Below are positions 8,022 to 16,145 of a stretch of 64,000 bases of DNA, piece after piece. The notes beneath the pieces were generated by a model. It was not told the origin of the DNA. It saw only the letters and a list, made by a program, of their open reading frames with translations, and made no database searches. The stretch's first letter is position 1; the number at the start of each line of letters is the position of its first letter. This stretch comes from JAEUMY01 sp033764435 (GTDB lineage: Bacteria > Pseudomonadota > Gammaproteobacteria > Burkholderiales > Usitatibacteraceae), in NCBI GenBank assembly GCA_033764435.1, contig JANRIX010000059.1:186001-250000 (forward strand), read 5' to 3'. The position numbers and the translations under genes are program-made.

Positions 8022-9179
8022 TCAACTCTTGGCCTTGAGCTTGAACGCGGGGTTGAGCAGGTGGAGCGCCAAGTCATCCACGTCATGCTCGCTGTTGGAG
8101 AGCACAATCACCGCCTTGCCCGTCTTGCGGCTGAATCCCGCAAAGCTGCGAAAGCCGCCCGTACCGCCGTTGTGCCAGACGATCTCGTCGCCCTTCGCGG
8201 TCAGGATCAGCCAGCCATAGCCCACGGCTGAGTCGTTGCCCATGCGGGCGCGTGGCTCTTGTGCGAGACGGGCGCCGATCAGCGATCCATGCTGCTGCGC
8301 CTGGAGATACTTCGCCATGTCGCGTGGCGTGGAGCGCAGAGCGCCTGCGCCGGCCATTGCGGGCAGTGACCAGTACGCCGTCGGCTTCAGTTTCTTCGTG
8401 TGCCCGATCGCCAGCCGGTTCTGCGCGGCACCCGGTGTCTCGATGGCGGTGTCGGTCATCGCGAGTGGCCGGGTGATGCGCCGATGGATCAATTCGCCGT
8501 AGCTCATCGCTGCCCGATTGGCCAGCAGCTCACCCAGCACACCCATGCCCAGATTGGAATACGCCGCCGCGTGCGTCTGTCCGGCATCCAGCTTGCGGTC
8601 GGCCAGCCATGCCCACATGTCTGCGCGCCTGTAGTTGGCGTAGGGATTCTCCGGGTCGGAGAGCATGCTCTTCAGAAAGGTCCAGCCGAGCGGCAGCCGG
8701 GGCAGGCCGGAGGTGTGTGTCGCCAGTTGCAGCAGTGTCGCGTCGCCCGCCGTGCCGGGCGGGAACGTCACGCCCGCTGGCGCGTGGTCGCGCATGCGGT
8801 CACCGGGTTTGACCAGCCCCTCGACGTCCATCTGGGCGAGCACTGTGCCGGTGAAGGTCTTGGTGATCGAGCCGATCTCGAAAATGGTGTCGGGCTCGAT
8901 CTGCGGCCGGGCAGTGTTGCCGCTGTCACCGGCGTTGATGAAGACGGGTTCGCCTTTTGGCGGGATGAGCACGACAGCGAGTCCCTTGGCGCGGCCTTCC
9001 GCGATGCGCGCGGTGAGCAGGGCCTTCACGGCGGCGTCATCCGGGAAGCCGGCAGGCGGCGCGGCATCGGTGGCGCGCGCCGGTCCGCACAGCGCAGCCA
9101 GTGCGGTCAGGATGGCCAGGGCGGTGCCGCGGATGCGCAGCCGTAAGGAATGAAGAGAAGGAGCGTTGCGTCGGGTCAT
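8022..9179 (-). CDS. Serine hydrolase of the beta-lactamase / penicillin-binding (class C-like) family
   Basis: A 385-residue exported enzyme with an N-terminal signal (GTALAILTALAALCGPARATDA). The catalytic SxxK is S104-I-T-K107 (FEIGSITKTFTG). The YxN motif is YSNLG and the KTG-like box is HNGGTGG (WHNGGTGGFRSFAGFS). It resembles AmpC-type beta-lactamases and esterases/peptidases of the EstB group. A true beta-lactamase role cannot be inferred from motifs alone. The start at 9179 (MTRRNAPS) is chosen; an in-frame ATG at 9215 is possible. It follows the ArsR-type gene by 57 bases and shares an operator-like sequence with it. Confidence 0.88.
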   Translation of the reverse strand: MTRRNAPSLHSLRLRIRGTALAILTALAALCGPARATDAAPPAGFPDDAAVKALLTARIAEGRAKGLAVVLIPPKGEPVFINAGDSGNTARPQIEPDTIFEIGSITKTFTGTVLAQMDVEGLVKPGDRMRDHAPAGVTFPPGTAGDATLLQLATHTSGLPRLPLGWTFLKSMLSDPENPYANYRRADMWAWLADRKLDAGQTHAAAYSNLGMGVLGELLANRAAMSYGELIHRRITRPLAMTDTAIETPGAAQNRLAIGHTKKLKPTAYWSLPAMAGAGALRSTPRDMAKYLQAQQHGSLIGARLAQEPRARMGNDSAVGYGWLILTAKGDEIVWHNGGTGGFRSFAGFSRKTGKAVIVLSNSEHDVDDLALHLLNPAFKLKAKS

Positions 9180-9197
9180 GATGGCGGGCTCAGTAAG

Positions 9198-9211
9198 TAT
9201 GAAATAACGTA
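9198..9211. promoter_or_regulatory. Putative ArsR-type operator, hydrolase copy
   Basis: TATGAAATAACGTA lies 18 bases upstream of the serine hydrolase start. It matches 13 of 14 bases of the element in front of the regulator gene (9852-9865). It is probably a binding site for the regulator encoded at 9237-9839. Confidence 0.55.
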
Positions 9212-9236
9212 ACAACGTGGTAAAAATTTTTTCGGC

Positions 9237-9839
9237 TCAACCGCTGGCGGCGACCAGCATGGCGAGGAGCGGCACCACCCGTTCGCCCGGCACGCCATAG
9301 GTGCCGCGTTCCAGCGAGCGCACCCAGCCGGCGTCCTGCAGGGTTTTCAGGTGATGGTAGAGCTGTCCGGTGGTACCCAGTCCCTCGATGCGCTCCAGCT
9401 CCGCCTTGGTGGTCTGGCCGGAGAGCAGGCGCTGCAGGAGCTTCAGCCGCACCGGATGCCCGAGTGCCGCCAGCACGTGGCTGAGCCCGGTCCAGTCCTG
9501 CGCGAAGACCTTGCCGGCTTCGGCGTGGCGCTGCCAGAGATACTGCTCGCCGGTCGGCGTGGTGACCGCGCCGGCATACGCCACTTCGCCGCCCTTGGCG
9601 GGTGACTGCGCCAGCCGATCCAGAATCCAATAGGTGTCGGCATCCAGCCGCGGGTGCGCGGTACGCGCTGTTGCAGCCGCGGCGGGTGGGGCGCGCAAGG
9701 CCGCTTCCAACGCGGCGATGCGCGCCGCCAGGTCGGCCATATCCGGCGCGGCGGCAGACGGCGTACGCGCGGGCTTTCGCCGGGCGGCGGGTTTCCTTTG
9801 TGCGGCGGACTTGGCGCGGGTGGCAGGCTTGCTGGGCAT
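9237..9839 (-). CDS. ArsR-type winged-helix transcriptional regulator
   Basis: A 200-residue protein. The N-terminal 35 residues are Lys/Arg/Ala-rich, followed by a short helix (ADLAARIAALEAALRA). The C-terminal half is a winged helix: LSHVLAALGHPVRLKLLQRLLSGQTTKAELERIEGLGTTGQLYHHLKTLQDAGWVRSLERGTYGVPGERV. The HHLKTLQDAGWV recognition region is typical of ArsR/HTH_20 regulators. No metal-binding cysteines are seen, so the signal is probably not a metal. Start MPSKPAT at 9839; the longer frame to 9914 runs through the palindrome. It precedes, and likely represses, the hydrolase gene. Confidence 0.82.
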   Translation of the reverse strand: MPSKPATRAKSAAQRKPAARRKPARTPSAAAPDMADLAARIAALEAALRAPPAAAATARTAHPRLDADTYWILDRLAQSPAKGGEVAYAGAVTTPTGEQYLWQRHAEAGKVFAQDWTGLSHVLAALGHPVRLKLLQRLLSGQTTKAELERIEGLGTTGQLYHHLKTLQDAGWVRSLERGTYGVPGERVVPLLAMLVAASG

Positions 9840-9849
9840 GACGGCATTA

Positions 9850-9867
9850 AATACGAAATAACGTATT
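9850..9867. promoter_or_regulatory. Putative ArsR-type operator, regulator copy
   Basis: Inverted repeat AATACG-AAATAA-CGTATT, 11 bases upstream of the regulator start codon. Its core TACGAAATAACGTA recurs upstream of the hydrolase gene, which suggests autoregulation plus control of the neighbour. Confidence 0.55.
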
Positions 9868-9898
9868 AATGCAAGCCGCCACGGCGCGCCGGATTCCT

Positions 9899-9910
9899 GC
9901 GAATATTCGC
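9899..9910. repeat. Dispersed palindrome GCGAATATTCGC, copy 6
   Basis: Exact copy, 2 bases before the ATG of the lipoprotein gene at 9913 and in the divergent gap with the ArsR-type gene. Confidence 0.9.
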
Positions 9911-9912
9911 GC

Positions 9913-10989
9913 ATGCATCAGCCGGCTCTTATTCATTTCGTTCGCATCCTTCTCGCCATCCTGTGCGTCCAACTTGCCGCCTGCGGCCCCGGCGGCCCGC
10001 CGCCCGGCTTCCGGCCTGCGCAAACTGCCAGCGGTGATGCGACGCGCGCCTGCCCCGACCTCGCCGGCGCCTACTCGCCGGGCAGTACGGCTTGGCTGGA
10101 CGAATTCATTCCCGAGAAACGCCCCGCAGTTGCCGGTGCACTCAGCGCCATCGTGCGGAAGGGGCCGACGCATCACACGCTCACCTGGCAGGGCGACCGC
10201 GATGCGCTGCTTGCGCACGCCCGCGACTTCGCGCTGACCCAGCCGGCCGCCTATCCGGCGTGGCGCAGCCTGGTCCTGCGCGAGAACCTGTCTGCAACGC
10301 ATGCGCGCGATGAAGATGCCTATCAGGAGGCTGTCACGCGCCTCGGGCCATCGTTCGGTCGCATGGTCACGCTTGCTACCCGGCAGTGCGCGGATCACTG
10401 GATGCTGGTCGGCATGCGCACGGTGAACACGCCAAGCGATTCGGATCGGAACGGTGAGACGATCGCAAAGGAAGAGGAGCTCTGGCTCTCCCGATCGGAA
10501 GCGGGCGAACTGCTGCTCCGCAAAGTGACCTACGATCTCTTGCACTACTCGATCTGGGCCGCCTCGTCATCGACGCTGCGCATCGGCGCCAATTCGCTTT
10601 ATGACAAGTGGCCCGCTGCGGGCACTGCCGATGCCGGACCGCTCCGCCCCGACGAGTTGCCGCCGGCGCAACCGCCGACAGCACGCGAGACGTGTCGCTT
10701 GACGGACGAGCGCCTGAACGCGCTGCTGCGGCGGATCAAACCGTTGCTGCCGCAAGGTGTCCTGCTCGAATCTCTCGACCAGGGCTACACACACGGCGTG
10801 CCCGGGCCGGGCGGCCGGTGTGGTCGCACGCCGCTGTCGCTGACCTACCGCTCGGCCAATCCCGCAGACGGCGTGGCCGTGCGCACGGCATTGCAGGCTG
10901 ACAGCGCGCTGTCAGCCGTCGAGCCGGTGCGTCCGGCGCCGTACCAGCCGGGGAAGTATGTGGTCAGGATGATGGCGAAGGCCGAGTGA
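9913..10989 (+). CDS. Hypothetical lipoprotein with a CPDLAGAY motif
   Basis: A 358-residue protein with a lipoprotein signal (ILLAILCVQLAACGPGG; lipobox LAAC). I do not recognise a named family. It shares a layout with the protein at 16146-17231: CPDLAGAY after the signal, a TLTW strand, CADHWMLVGMRTV, and ELWLSRSEAGELLLRKVTYD, which match CPNLAGDY, TLRITF, CSMRWLTLGTVTD and RVRLSVDRKGNLVLGY there. The two are probably paralogues. The C-terminal 130 residues (CRLTDERLNALLRRIKPLLPQGVLLESLDQG...) are a separate domain. Confidence 0.7.
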   Translation: MHQPALIHFVRILLAILCVQLAACGPGGPPPGFRPAQTASGDATRACPDLAGAYSPGSTAWLDEFIPEKRPAVAGALSAIVRKGPTHHTLTWQGDRDALLAHARDFALTQPAAYPAWRSLVLRENLSATHARDEDAYQEAVTRLGPSFGRMVTLATRQCADHWMLVGMRTVNTPSDSDRNGETIAKEEELWLSRSEAGELLLRKVTYDLLHYSIWAASSSTLRIGANSLYDKWPAAGTADAGPLRPDELPPAQPPTARETCRLTDERLNALLRRIKPLLPQGVLLESLDQGYTHGVPGPGGRCGRTPLSLTYRSANPADGVAVRTALQADSALSAVEPVRPAPYQPGKYVVRMMAKAE

Positions 10990-11173
10990 AACGCGATCAC
11001 TCCGAAGACACGTATCAACTCGCCTGCATCCTCGCGTCGCCGCCGTCACGGCATGCGCCATCGTTCGCGATTGACTTCGCGACTGACCGGGATACGCAAC
11101 TTGAATCGTTGGCCGTGATCCCGGTCCGCCTGCTGGAGGGTGCCAGGCCTAGAGCTTCGTCGGGTCGGCGACG

Positions 11174-11530
11174 TCAGCGGTTGGTGCAGGTCCAGGTTCG
11201 GACGTAGCAGTTGGAGCCGCCGAACTTGCGGCAAAAGCCCAAGGCATAGTTCTCGGCCGTTGCACGATTGGCGCCGCGGGCGACGCCGTGTGCCGTTGAA
11301 TTCTTGTCCATGGCCAAGGCTGCGCAGCCGGTATCAAACGTGACGACGACCTTGCAGCCCGCGCCGCATTCCTGCAACGCGCGGTTTGATGCGGCCGCGG
11401 TGGTGTCATAGCTGTGGGCGTAGGTTGCGCGCGTGCCGGCGCCTTTGGCAATGGCCCCCGCAGCAACCGCTGCGTGCGGGATTGCGAGCAGAAGCCCGGC
11501 GATGGCAATGCGTGCGAGTGTGTGATTCAT
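11174..11530 (-). CDS. DUF4189 family secreted protein
   Basis: A 118-residue protein with a clear signal peptide (MNHTLARIAIAGLLLAIPHAAVAA). The mature part is a DUF4189 domain: GAIAKG...AYAHSYDTTAAASNRALQECGAGCKVVVTFDTGCAALAMDKNSTAHGVARGANRATAENYALGFCRKFGGSNCYVRTWTC. Its even number of cysteines suggests disulfides in the periplasm. GGGGAGATCAAC precedes the ATG. Function of the family is not established. The upstream region carries an eight-copy 8-base tandem repeat. Confidence 0.85.
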   Translation of the reverse strand: MNHTLARIAIAGLLLAIPHAAVAAGAIAKGAGTRATYAHSYDTTAAASNRALQECGAGCKVVVTFDTGCAALAMDKNSTAHGVARGANRATAENYALGFCRKFGGSNCYVRTWTCTNR

Positions 11531-11870
11531 GTTGATCTCCCCTTTTGCACTTTGTTGTTGATGGTTGAATGATCGCGGGCTCCCCCTGCATGCCGGCGAA
11601 GGTGTCGCGGCGTACCGCTTTTGACGGCTGGCCCCGATGCGGAACCCTGACACGGTGCACGTGATCTTGCAAGCAGGCATGCAGGCAAGCAGGCACGCAG
11701 GCATGCAGGCACGCAGGCATGCAGGCACGCGGGCTTGAGTACGGTGTCGGACATGGGCCGGCACGGCCCGGGCCCGGAGTCGCGATCAGTCGCGCGAATC
11801 TCCTCTGCGCCGGTTTGCCTGATTCACGCGAGTAGAATCGTGCAATCCATTGCGCCGATACTGTCCCGCC
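11531..11870. other. Divergent intergenic region with a tandem repeat
   Basis: This 340-base gap separates the DUF4189 and NADH dehydrogenase genes. It holds the 8-base tandem array and a possible -10 box TAGAAT (11833-11838) upstream of the dehydrogenase. I see no gene in it. Confidence 0.45.
11671..11734. repeat. Tandem array of eight 8-base units
   Basis: Eight adjoining copies of A(A/C/T)GCAGGC; only the last unit has a core change, GCGGGC. A unit length not divisible by three and a place upstream of two divergent genes make it a candidate variable-number repeat. Confidence 0.8.
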
Positions 11871-13190
11871 ATGCCTTCCTCGCCATCGCTTGCCACGCCC
11901 CACCGCATCCTCATCGTCGGCGGGGGCGCAGGCGGGCTGGAGTTGGCGACACGCCTCGGCGACTCTCTGGGCCGCAAGGGCCGCGCCCAGGTCACGTTGG
12001 TCGACCGCGCCCGCACCCATCTCTGGAAGCCGCTCCTGCATGAAGTGGCCGCTGGCAGCATCAACATCCACGCCGACCAGCTCGACTATCTCGCCCAGGC
12101 GCGCTGGCATCACTTCACGTTCGCGCTGGGCGCATTGGCCGGGCTGGATCGCGCGCGCAAGGTGCTCAAGGTCGCGGCGGTCGTCGACGACGAGGGCACG
12201 GAAATCCTGCCTGCGCGCGAGCTGGGTTACGACACACTGGTCATCGCCATCGGCAGCCAGTGCAACGACTTCGGCACGCCGGGTGTGGCCGAGCATGCGT
12301 TCAAGCTGGACAACGCATGGGAGGCCAATCTGTTTCATCGCCGGCTGGTGAATACCTGTTTCAAGGCGAATTTCGCTGCCGACGGCCGCATCATCCACAT
12401 CGCCATCGTCGGCGCGGGGGCCACCGGCGTGGAGCTGGCGGCGGAGCTGCACAACACCACCCGCGTGCTGGCAGCCTATGGGCTGAAGGATTTCGATCCC
12501 GAAAAGCAGATCAGGATCCGCATCATCGAGGCCGGGCCGCGCATTCTCGCCGGGCTGCCGGACTACCTTGCCCAGGCGGCGCTGGATATCCTGCATTCGC
12601 TCAAGGTGGAGGTGCTGGTGGGCGAGCGCGTCGTGGGTGTCGATGATGCGAATATTCGCACCGCGTCCGGGCAGGTCATCCCGGCCGAGTTCACCGTCTG
12701 GGCGGCCGGCATCAAGTGCGCCGAAGTGCTTGCGGATCTCGATGGGCTGGAGAGCAACCGCATCCATCAACTGGTGGTGCTGCCCACGCTGCAGACCACG
12801 CGCGATGCCGACATTTTCGCGCTGGGCGATTGCGCGGCGGCCGAATGGAAAGCTGGCCGAGGCGTGCCGCCCCGCGCCCAGTCCGCGCACCAGATGGCAA
12901 GCCACATCGCCGATGCCATTCACCGCCGCATCAAAGGGCGCGGACTGGTGCCGTTCCACTACCGCGACTTCGGCTCGCTGGTGTCGCTTGGCAACTATGA
13001 ATCGGTGGGTACCCTGATGGGCTTTGTTTCCCGCGGCTCGATCCGCGTGGAGGGCATCATTGCCAAGCTCTTCTACATTTCCCTCTACAAGCTGCACCTC
13101 TGGGCGCTGCACGGTTTCTGGCGCATGGCGCTGGACACGCTGGCGCGCATGATCCGGCGCCAGACCGAGCCCAAGGTCAAGCTGCACTGA
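11871..13190 (+). CDS. ndh: Type II NADH dehydrogenase (NDH-2)
   Basis: A 439-residue FAD- and NAD(P)-binding oxidoreductase. The FAD dinucleotide fold is at the N-terminus (RILIVGGGAGGLELATRLG) and the NADH fold near residue 180 (IAIVGAGATGVELAAELHNT). Then come TVWAAGIKC and IFALGDCAAAEW, which complete the FAD site. The C-terminal stretch (GFVSRGSIRVEGIIAKLFYISLYKLHLWALHGFWRMALDTLARMI) matches the membrane-anchoring end of NDH-2. It passes electrons from NADH to quinone without pumping protons. An exact palindrome copy inside the gene reads ANIR in DDANIRTASGQ. It lies alone. Confidence 0.9.
   Translation: MPSSPSLATPHRILIVGGGAGGLELATRLGDSLGRKGRAQVTLVDRARTHLWKPLLHEVAAGSINIHADQLDYLAQARWHHFTFALGALAGLDRARKVLKVAAVVDDEGTEILPARELGYDTLVIAIGSQCNDFGTPGVAEHAFKLDNAWEANLFHRRLVNTCFKANFAADGRIIHIAIVGAGATGVELAAELHNTTRVLAAYGLKDFDPEKQIRIRIIEAGPRILAGLPDYLAQAALDILHSLKVEVLVGERVVGVDDANIRTASGQVIPAEFTVWAAGIKCAEVLADLDGLESNRIHQLVVLPTLQTTRDADIFALGDCAAAEWKAGRGVPPRAQSAHQMASHIADAIHRRIKGRGLVPFHYRDFGSLVSLGNYESVGTLMGFVSRGSIRVEGIIAKLFYISLYKLHLWALHGFWRMALDTLARMIRRQTEPKVKLH
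12648..12659. repeat. Dispersed palindrome GCGAATATTCGC, copy 7 (in ndh)
   Basis: Exact copy with 14-base symmetry, inside the NDH-2 gene and read as Ala-Asn-Ile-Arg. Confidence 0.9.
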
Positions 13191-13211
13191 TGCCTGCAAA
13201 CCCTGCGACTG

Positions 13212-13234
13212 GCATCCGTCCGGCGGACGGATGC
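13212..13234. terminator. Strong hairpin after ndh
   Basis: A perfect 10-base-pair stem (GCATCCGTCC / GGACGGATGC) with a 3-base loop starts 22 bases after the ndh stop. There is no T run, so it may act as a Rho-dependent pause or an RNA 3'-end stabiliser rather than a classical terminator. A second small hairpin, CCCGAA-GGGA-TTCGGG, is at 13252-13267. Confidence 0.45.
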
Positions 13235-13320
13235 TCGACCGCTCCGCGGGTCCCGAAGGGATTCGGGTATCGCTCCAGGCGATATTCGAACAACATTCGC
13301 AATTCTGACTGGAGAACACC

Positions 13321-13701
13321 ATGCACACCGGTTCCTGCCTTTGCGGCGCCGTCACGTTTGAAACGCCCGGCCCGCTCTCGTCTGCCACCGCCTGCCACTG
13401 TTCGCAATGCCGCAAGCAGTCGGGCCACTTCTGGGCATCCGCCGATGTGGCCAAGTCCGCGCTCACCATTCGTGGCGAAGAGCACCTCACCTGGTATCAG
13501 TCGTCGGAGAAAGTCCGCCGCGGCTTCTGCGCAAAGTGTGGCTCCTCGCTCTTCTGGGATCCCATCTTCAAAGACACGATTGCCGTCGCAGCAGGCGCGA
13601 TCGACAATCCGACCGGCACGAAGCTTGCGTTGCACATTTTCACCGCTGACAAGGGCGACTACTACGAGATCGGCGACGGCCTGCCGCAGAACGCTCAGTA
13701 G
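13321..13701 (+). CDS. GFA family zinc protein (glutathione-dependent formaldehyde-activating-like)
   Basis: A 126-residue single-domain protein. The zinc ligands are evident: CLCG (C6, C8), CHCSQC (C25, C27, C30) and FCAKCGS. The sequence order GSCLCGAVTFE...CHCSQCRKQSGHFWAS...RRGFCAKCGSSLFWDP...AGAID is diagnostic of the GFA/CENP-V fold. Members bind glutathione adducts or have unknown roles; formaldehyde activation itself is doubtful for most. CTGGAGAACACC upstream provides the ribosome binding site. Confidence 0.9.
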   Translation: MHTGSCLCGAVTFETPGPLSSATACHCSQCRKQSGHFWASADVAKSALTIRGEEHLTWYQSSEKVRRGFCAKCGSSLFWDPIFKDTIAVAAGAIDNPTGTKLALHIFTADKGDYYEIGDGLPQNAQ

Positions 13702-13930
13702 CAATCTGTTGCAGTCGGGTGTGGCGCTTTCGCGGCACACTGCGACCGGAATGCTGATCCAAAGCAACAAGCGACGCCCCATCGTCCGGAGAGGGTGAGA
13801 TGGAAAGCCGAACCAGAAGCGACACAGGGAGCTCGGTCCGCGCCCGTGCCTTCATGGAATTCAGCCCCTGCGAATATTCGCAGGCTCGGCTGGATGCACT
13901 CCCGCACGCAGAACGTCGTGAGAGGCCGAC
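13702..13930. other. Intergenic region with a palindromic repeat
   Basis: No gene is apparent. The palindrome copy at 13870-13881 is its only clear element; a GAGAGG ribosome binding site precedes the gene at 13931. Confidence 0.4.
13870..13881. repeat. Dispersed palindrome GCGAATATTCGC, copy 8
   Basis: Exact copy. Symmetry extends to 18 bases (CCTGCGAATATTCGCAGG, 13867-13884). Confidence 0.9.
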
Positions 13931-14224
13931 ATGCGCCTGACCTACGGCGCGCTCCTGCCGCTCATCATCCAGCTCGTGCTCGGTGTCGGCCTGCTGTTCG
14001 GCGATCTGGTGAAGACGCCGGGCGGCTCGTTTGTGCCGCTCATGGTGATGCTCCTGTCGGCGCCGCTGGCTTTCATCACGCTGATGCTCAACGTTGCGAG
14101 TGTGTATGACCGCAAGGCGGCGCGGGGCATCGGCAGCCTGTTCTTTCGCGGCATGCTCCTGGCGCTCAGCGTGCCGCTGCTGATGTTCATCCTGCTTCTG
14201 GTCGGGCCGGTGTTCTTGAACTGA
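13931..14224 (+). CDS. Small integral membrane protein
   Basis: A 97-residue hydrophobic protein with three likely membrane segments: LLPLIIQLVLGVGLLFGDL, FVPLMVMLLSAPLAFITLMLNVA and LFFRGMLLALSVPLLMFILLLVGPVF. GAGAGGCCGAC provides a ribosome binding site. I do not recognise the family. It stands 102 bases upstream of the DUF885 lipoprotein and could be co-transcribed with it. Confidence 0.65.
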   Translation: MRLTYGALLPLIIQLVLGVGLLFGDLVKTPGGSFVPLMVMLLSAPLAFITLMLNVASVYDRKAARGIGSLFFRGMLLALSVPLLMFILLLVGPVFLN

Positions 14225-14326
14225 TGGGTTCAGGGCGGGCCGCCCGCCCGAGCGGCTCGGCTGTGCCCAGCGCCAACACGCGGCACTTTTCGGCACAATC
14301 CCGGCTTTGGCTTGGGAGTCGCGTTC

Positions 14327-16114
14327 ATGCGTCCACAGATCCTCTTCGCGGGTGTCATGGTGTTCGGTGTGTTCCTGTCGGGTTGTGCCGCACCGCGCCA
14401 CCACGCCGCGCCTCCAGTCCAGCCAACGGTCGCGGCCGGTGCCGACGCCGCCTTCCAGCGGCATGTCGACAGCGTGCTGGAGGAGATGTGGGCAGAGTTC
14501 CCCGAGTACGCAACTCGTGTCGGCAACTATCGACATGCTGATCGCGTGTCCGTGCCTGATGCGGCCCGCCGTCAGCGGGCGGTGGATTTTTATACCCGCC
14601 AGCTGGACGCGCTCGCGAAGTTCGATCCAGCCATGCTCAACGCTTCGAATCGTGTCGATCTGGTGTTGATGAAAAACCGCTTCGAGTCGAGCCGCTGGCA
14701 GCTCACCACCTTCAAGTCCTGGCAATGGCAGCCGTCCAGCTACAACGTGGGCGGCGACTTTGGCGTGCTCATCAACACCGAGTTCGCGCCGCTGGAGACG
14801 CGGCTCCGCCAGGTGATCGCGCGGCTGCACAAGGTGCCGGCGTACTACGCGGCGGCCAAAGCGGCCATCGACAACCCCACGCTGGAACACACCCAGCTGG
14901 CCCTCATCCAGAATCGGGGCGCACTGCGAATATTCGGAGAGGACCTGGAGAAGAAGGTCGCGGGTTCTTCGTTGACCGTCGACGAGAAGGCGGTGTTCAC
15001 CGCGCGCAATACCGCCGCCAAGGCAGCCGTCAACGGCTACATCGAATTCCTTACCGCATTGGAAGCGAAGCTGAAGCAGGGCGGCGCGAGGAGCTTCCGC
15101 ATCGGCAAGGACTTGTACGCGCAGAAGTTTGCCTACGACATCCAGTCCTCCATGACTGTGGAGCAGTTGCACCAGCGTGCGCTGCAGGAGAAGGCTGCGC
15201 TGCATGACGCCATGGAAAAACTGGCCCGCCAGCTCTGGCCGAAGTGGATGGCGGGCAAGCCCATGCCGGCGGATCGCCTCGACATGATTCGCGCCGTCCT
15301 GGATGAACTGTCCAAACGTCACACCAGGCGGGAAGCCTTTGTCGAGACCATCCGCGCCCAGATTCCCGCGCTGGAGAAATTCGTGCGCGAGAAGGATCTC
15401 GTCGATCAGGACCCGACCCGGCCGCTGGTGGTGCGCGAGACGCCACCCTACATGCGCGGCGGTGGCGCAGGGGCCTCGATCAGCGCGCCCGGTCCGTTCG
15501 ATCCGACCGCCAACACGTACTACAACGTGACGCCGCTGGATCATTTCACCGACGCGCAGGCCGCGTCTTTCCTGCGCGAATACAACGACTGGACGCTGCA
15601 GATCCTCAACATCCATGAAGCCATTCCGGGTCATTACACCCAGCTCATGCACGCCAACAAATCGAAAAGCCTCGTGAAGTCTCTCTTCGGCAACGGCGCC
15701 ATGATCGAAGGCTGGGCCGTCTTCAGCGAGAAGGTGATGCTGGACGCGGGTTACGACAATGGCTCGCCGGAGATCTGGATTTCATGGATGAAGTGGAACC
15801 TGCGCTCGGTGATGAACACCATCCTGGACATCGAGATCCAGACCATGAACCTGCAGCGCGAGGACGCGCTCCGCTACATGATCCGCGAGGCGTTCCAGCA
15901 GGAGACGGAGGCCACGGAGAAGTGGCGTCGGGCGACATTCTCGCAGGTGCAGCTCACCAGCTACTTCGCCGGCTATGCGGAGATCACCGCACTGCGCGAC
16001 GAGCTGAAGGCGAAGCAGGGCGACAAGTTCACGGTGAAGGGCTTCAACAACCGGTTCCTGTCCTACGGCAACGCGCCGGTGAAATTCATTGCCGAGCTGA
16101 TGCGGGCGCCCTGA
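14327..16114 (+). CDS. DUF885 family lipoprotein, likely zinc peptidase
   Basis: A 595-residue DUF885 protein. ATG 14327 gives a lipoprotein signal (RPQILFAGVMVFGVFLSGCAAP; lipobox LSGC), with GGGAG upstream; a TTG at 14312 is a less likely start. The family hallmark HEAIPGH is at residues 430-436, and EGWAVFSEKVM follows as the third ligand region. The motif implies a gluzincin-like metallopeptidase in the periplasm. The middle (LRIFGEDLEKK) includes a one-mismatch palindrome copy. Substrate is not known. Confidence 0.88.
   Translation: MRPQILFAGVMVFGVFLSGCAAPRHHAAPPVQPTVAAGADAAFQRHVDSVLEEMWAEFPEYATRVGNYRHADRVSVPDAARRQRAVDFYTRQLDALAKFDPAMLNASNRVDLVLMKNRFESSRWQLTTFKSWQWQPSSYNVGGDFGVLINTEFAPLETRLRQVIARLHKVPAYYAAAKAAIDNPTLEHTQLALIQNRGALRIFGEDLEKKVAGSSLTVDEKAVFTARNTAAKAAVNGYIEFLTALEAKLKQGGARSFRIGKDLYAQKFAYDIQSSMTVEQLHQRALQEKAALHDAMEKLARQLWPKWMAGKPMPADRLDMIRAVLDELSKRHTRREAFVETIRAQIPALEKFVREKDLVDQDPTRPLVVRETPPYMRGGGAGASISAPGPFDPTANTYYNVTPLDHFTDAQAASFLREYNDWTLQILNIHEAIPGHYTQLMHANKSKSLVKSLFGNGAMIEGWAVFSEKVMLDAGYDNGSPEIWISWMKWNLRSVMNTILDIEIQTMNLQREDALRYMIREAFQQETEATEKWRRATFSQVQLTSYFAGYAEITALRDELKAKQGDKFTVKGFNNRFLSYGNAPVKFIAELMRAP
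14926..14937. repeat. Dispersed palindrome, one mismatch (in DUF885 gene)
   Basis: GCGAATATTCGG, last base changed. It is read in frame as part of Leu-Arg-Ile-Phe-Gly. Confidence 0.7.
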
Positions 16115-16145
16115 CGCCGCCATCGCGAATATCTGAGTACAACCG

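Noticed and set aside
10986..11207. Small + strand frame (73 residues) whose start overlaps the lipoprotein stop
   Set aside because: No recognisable domain, no ribosome binding site, and its end overlaps the DUF4189 gene on the opposite strand.
11671..11734. The 8-base tandem array as a CRISPR array
   Set aside because: Units adjoin with no spacers and are far too short.
11406..13490. A 694-residue minus-strand reading frame across ndh and the GFA gene
   Set aside because: It is antisense to two recognised genes, its text has no known family, and it crosses the tandem repeat, giving long Cys/Ala repeats.
13640..15652. A 670-residue minus-strand frame across the DUF885 gene
   Set aside because: Shadow of a well-supported + strand gene in high-GC DNA; no domain or signal is visible.
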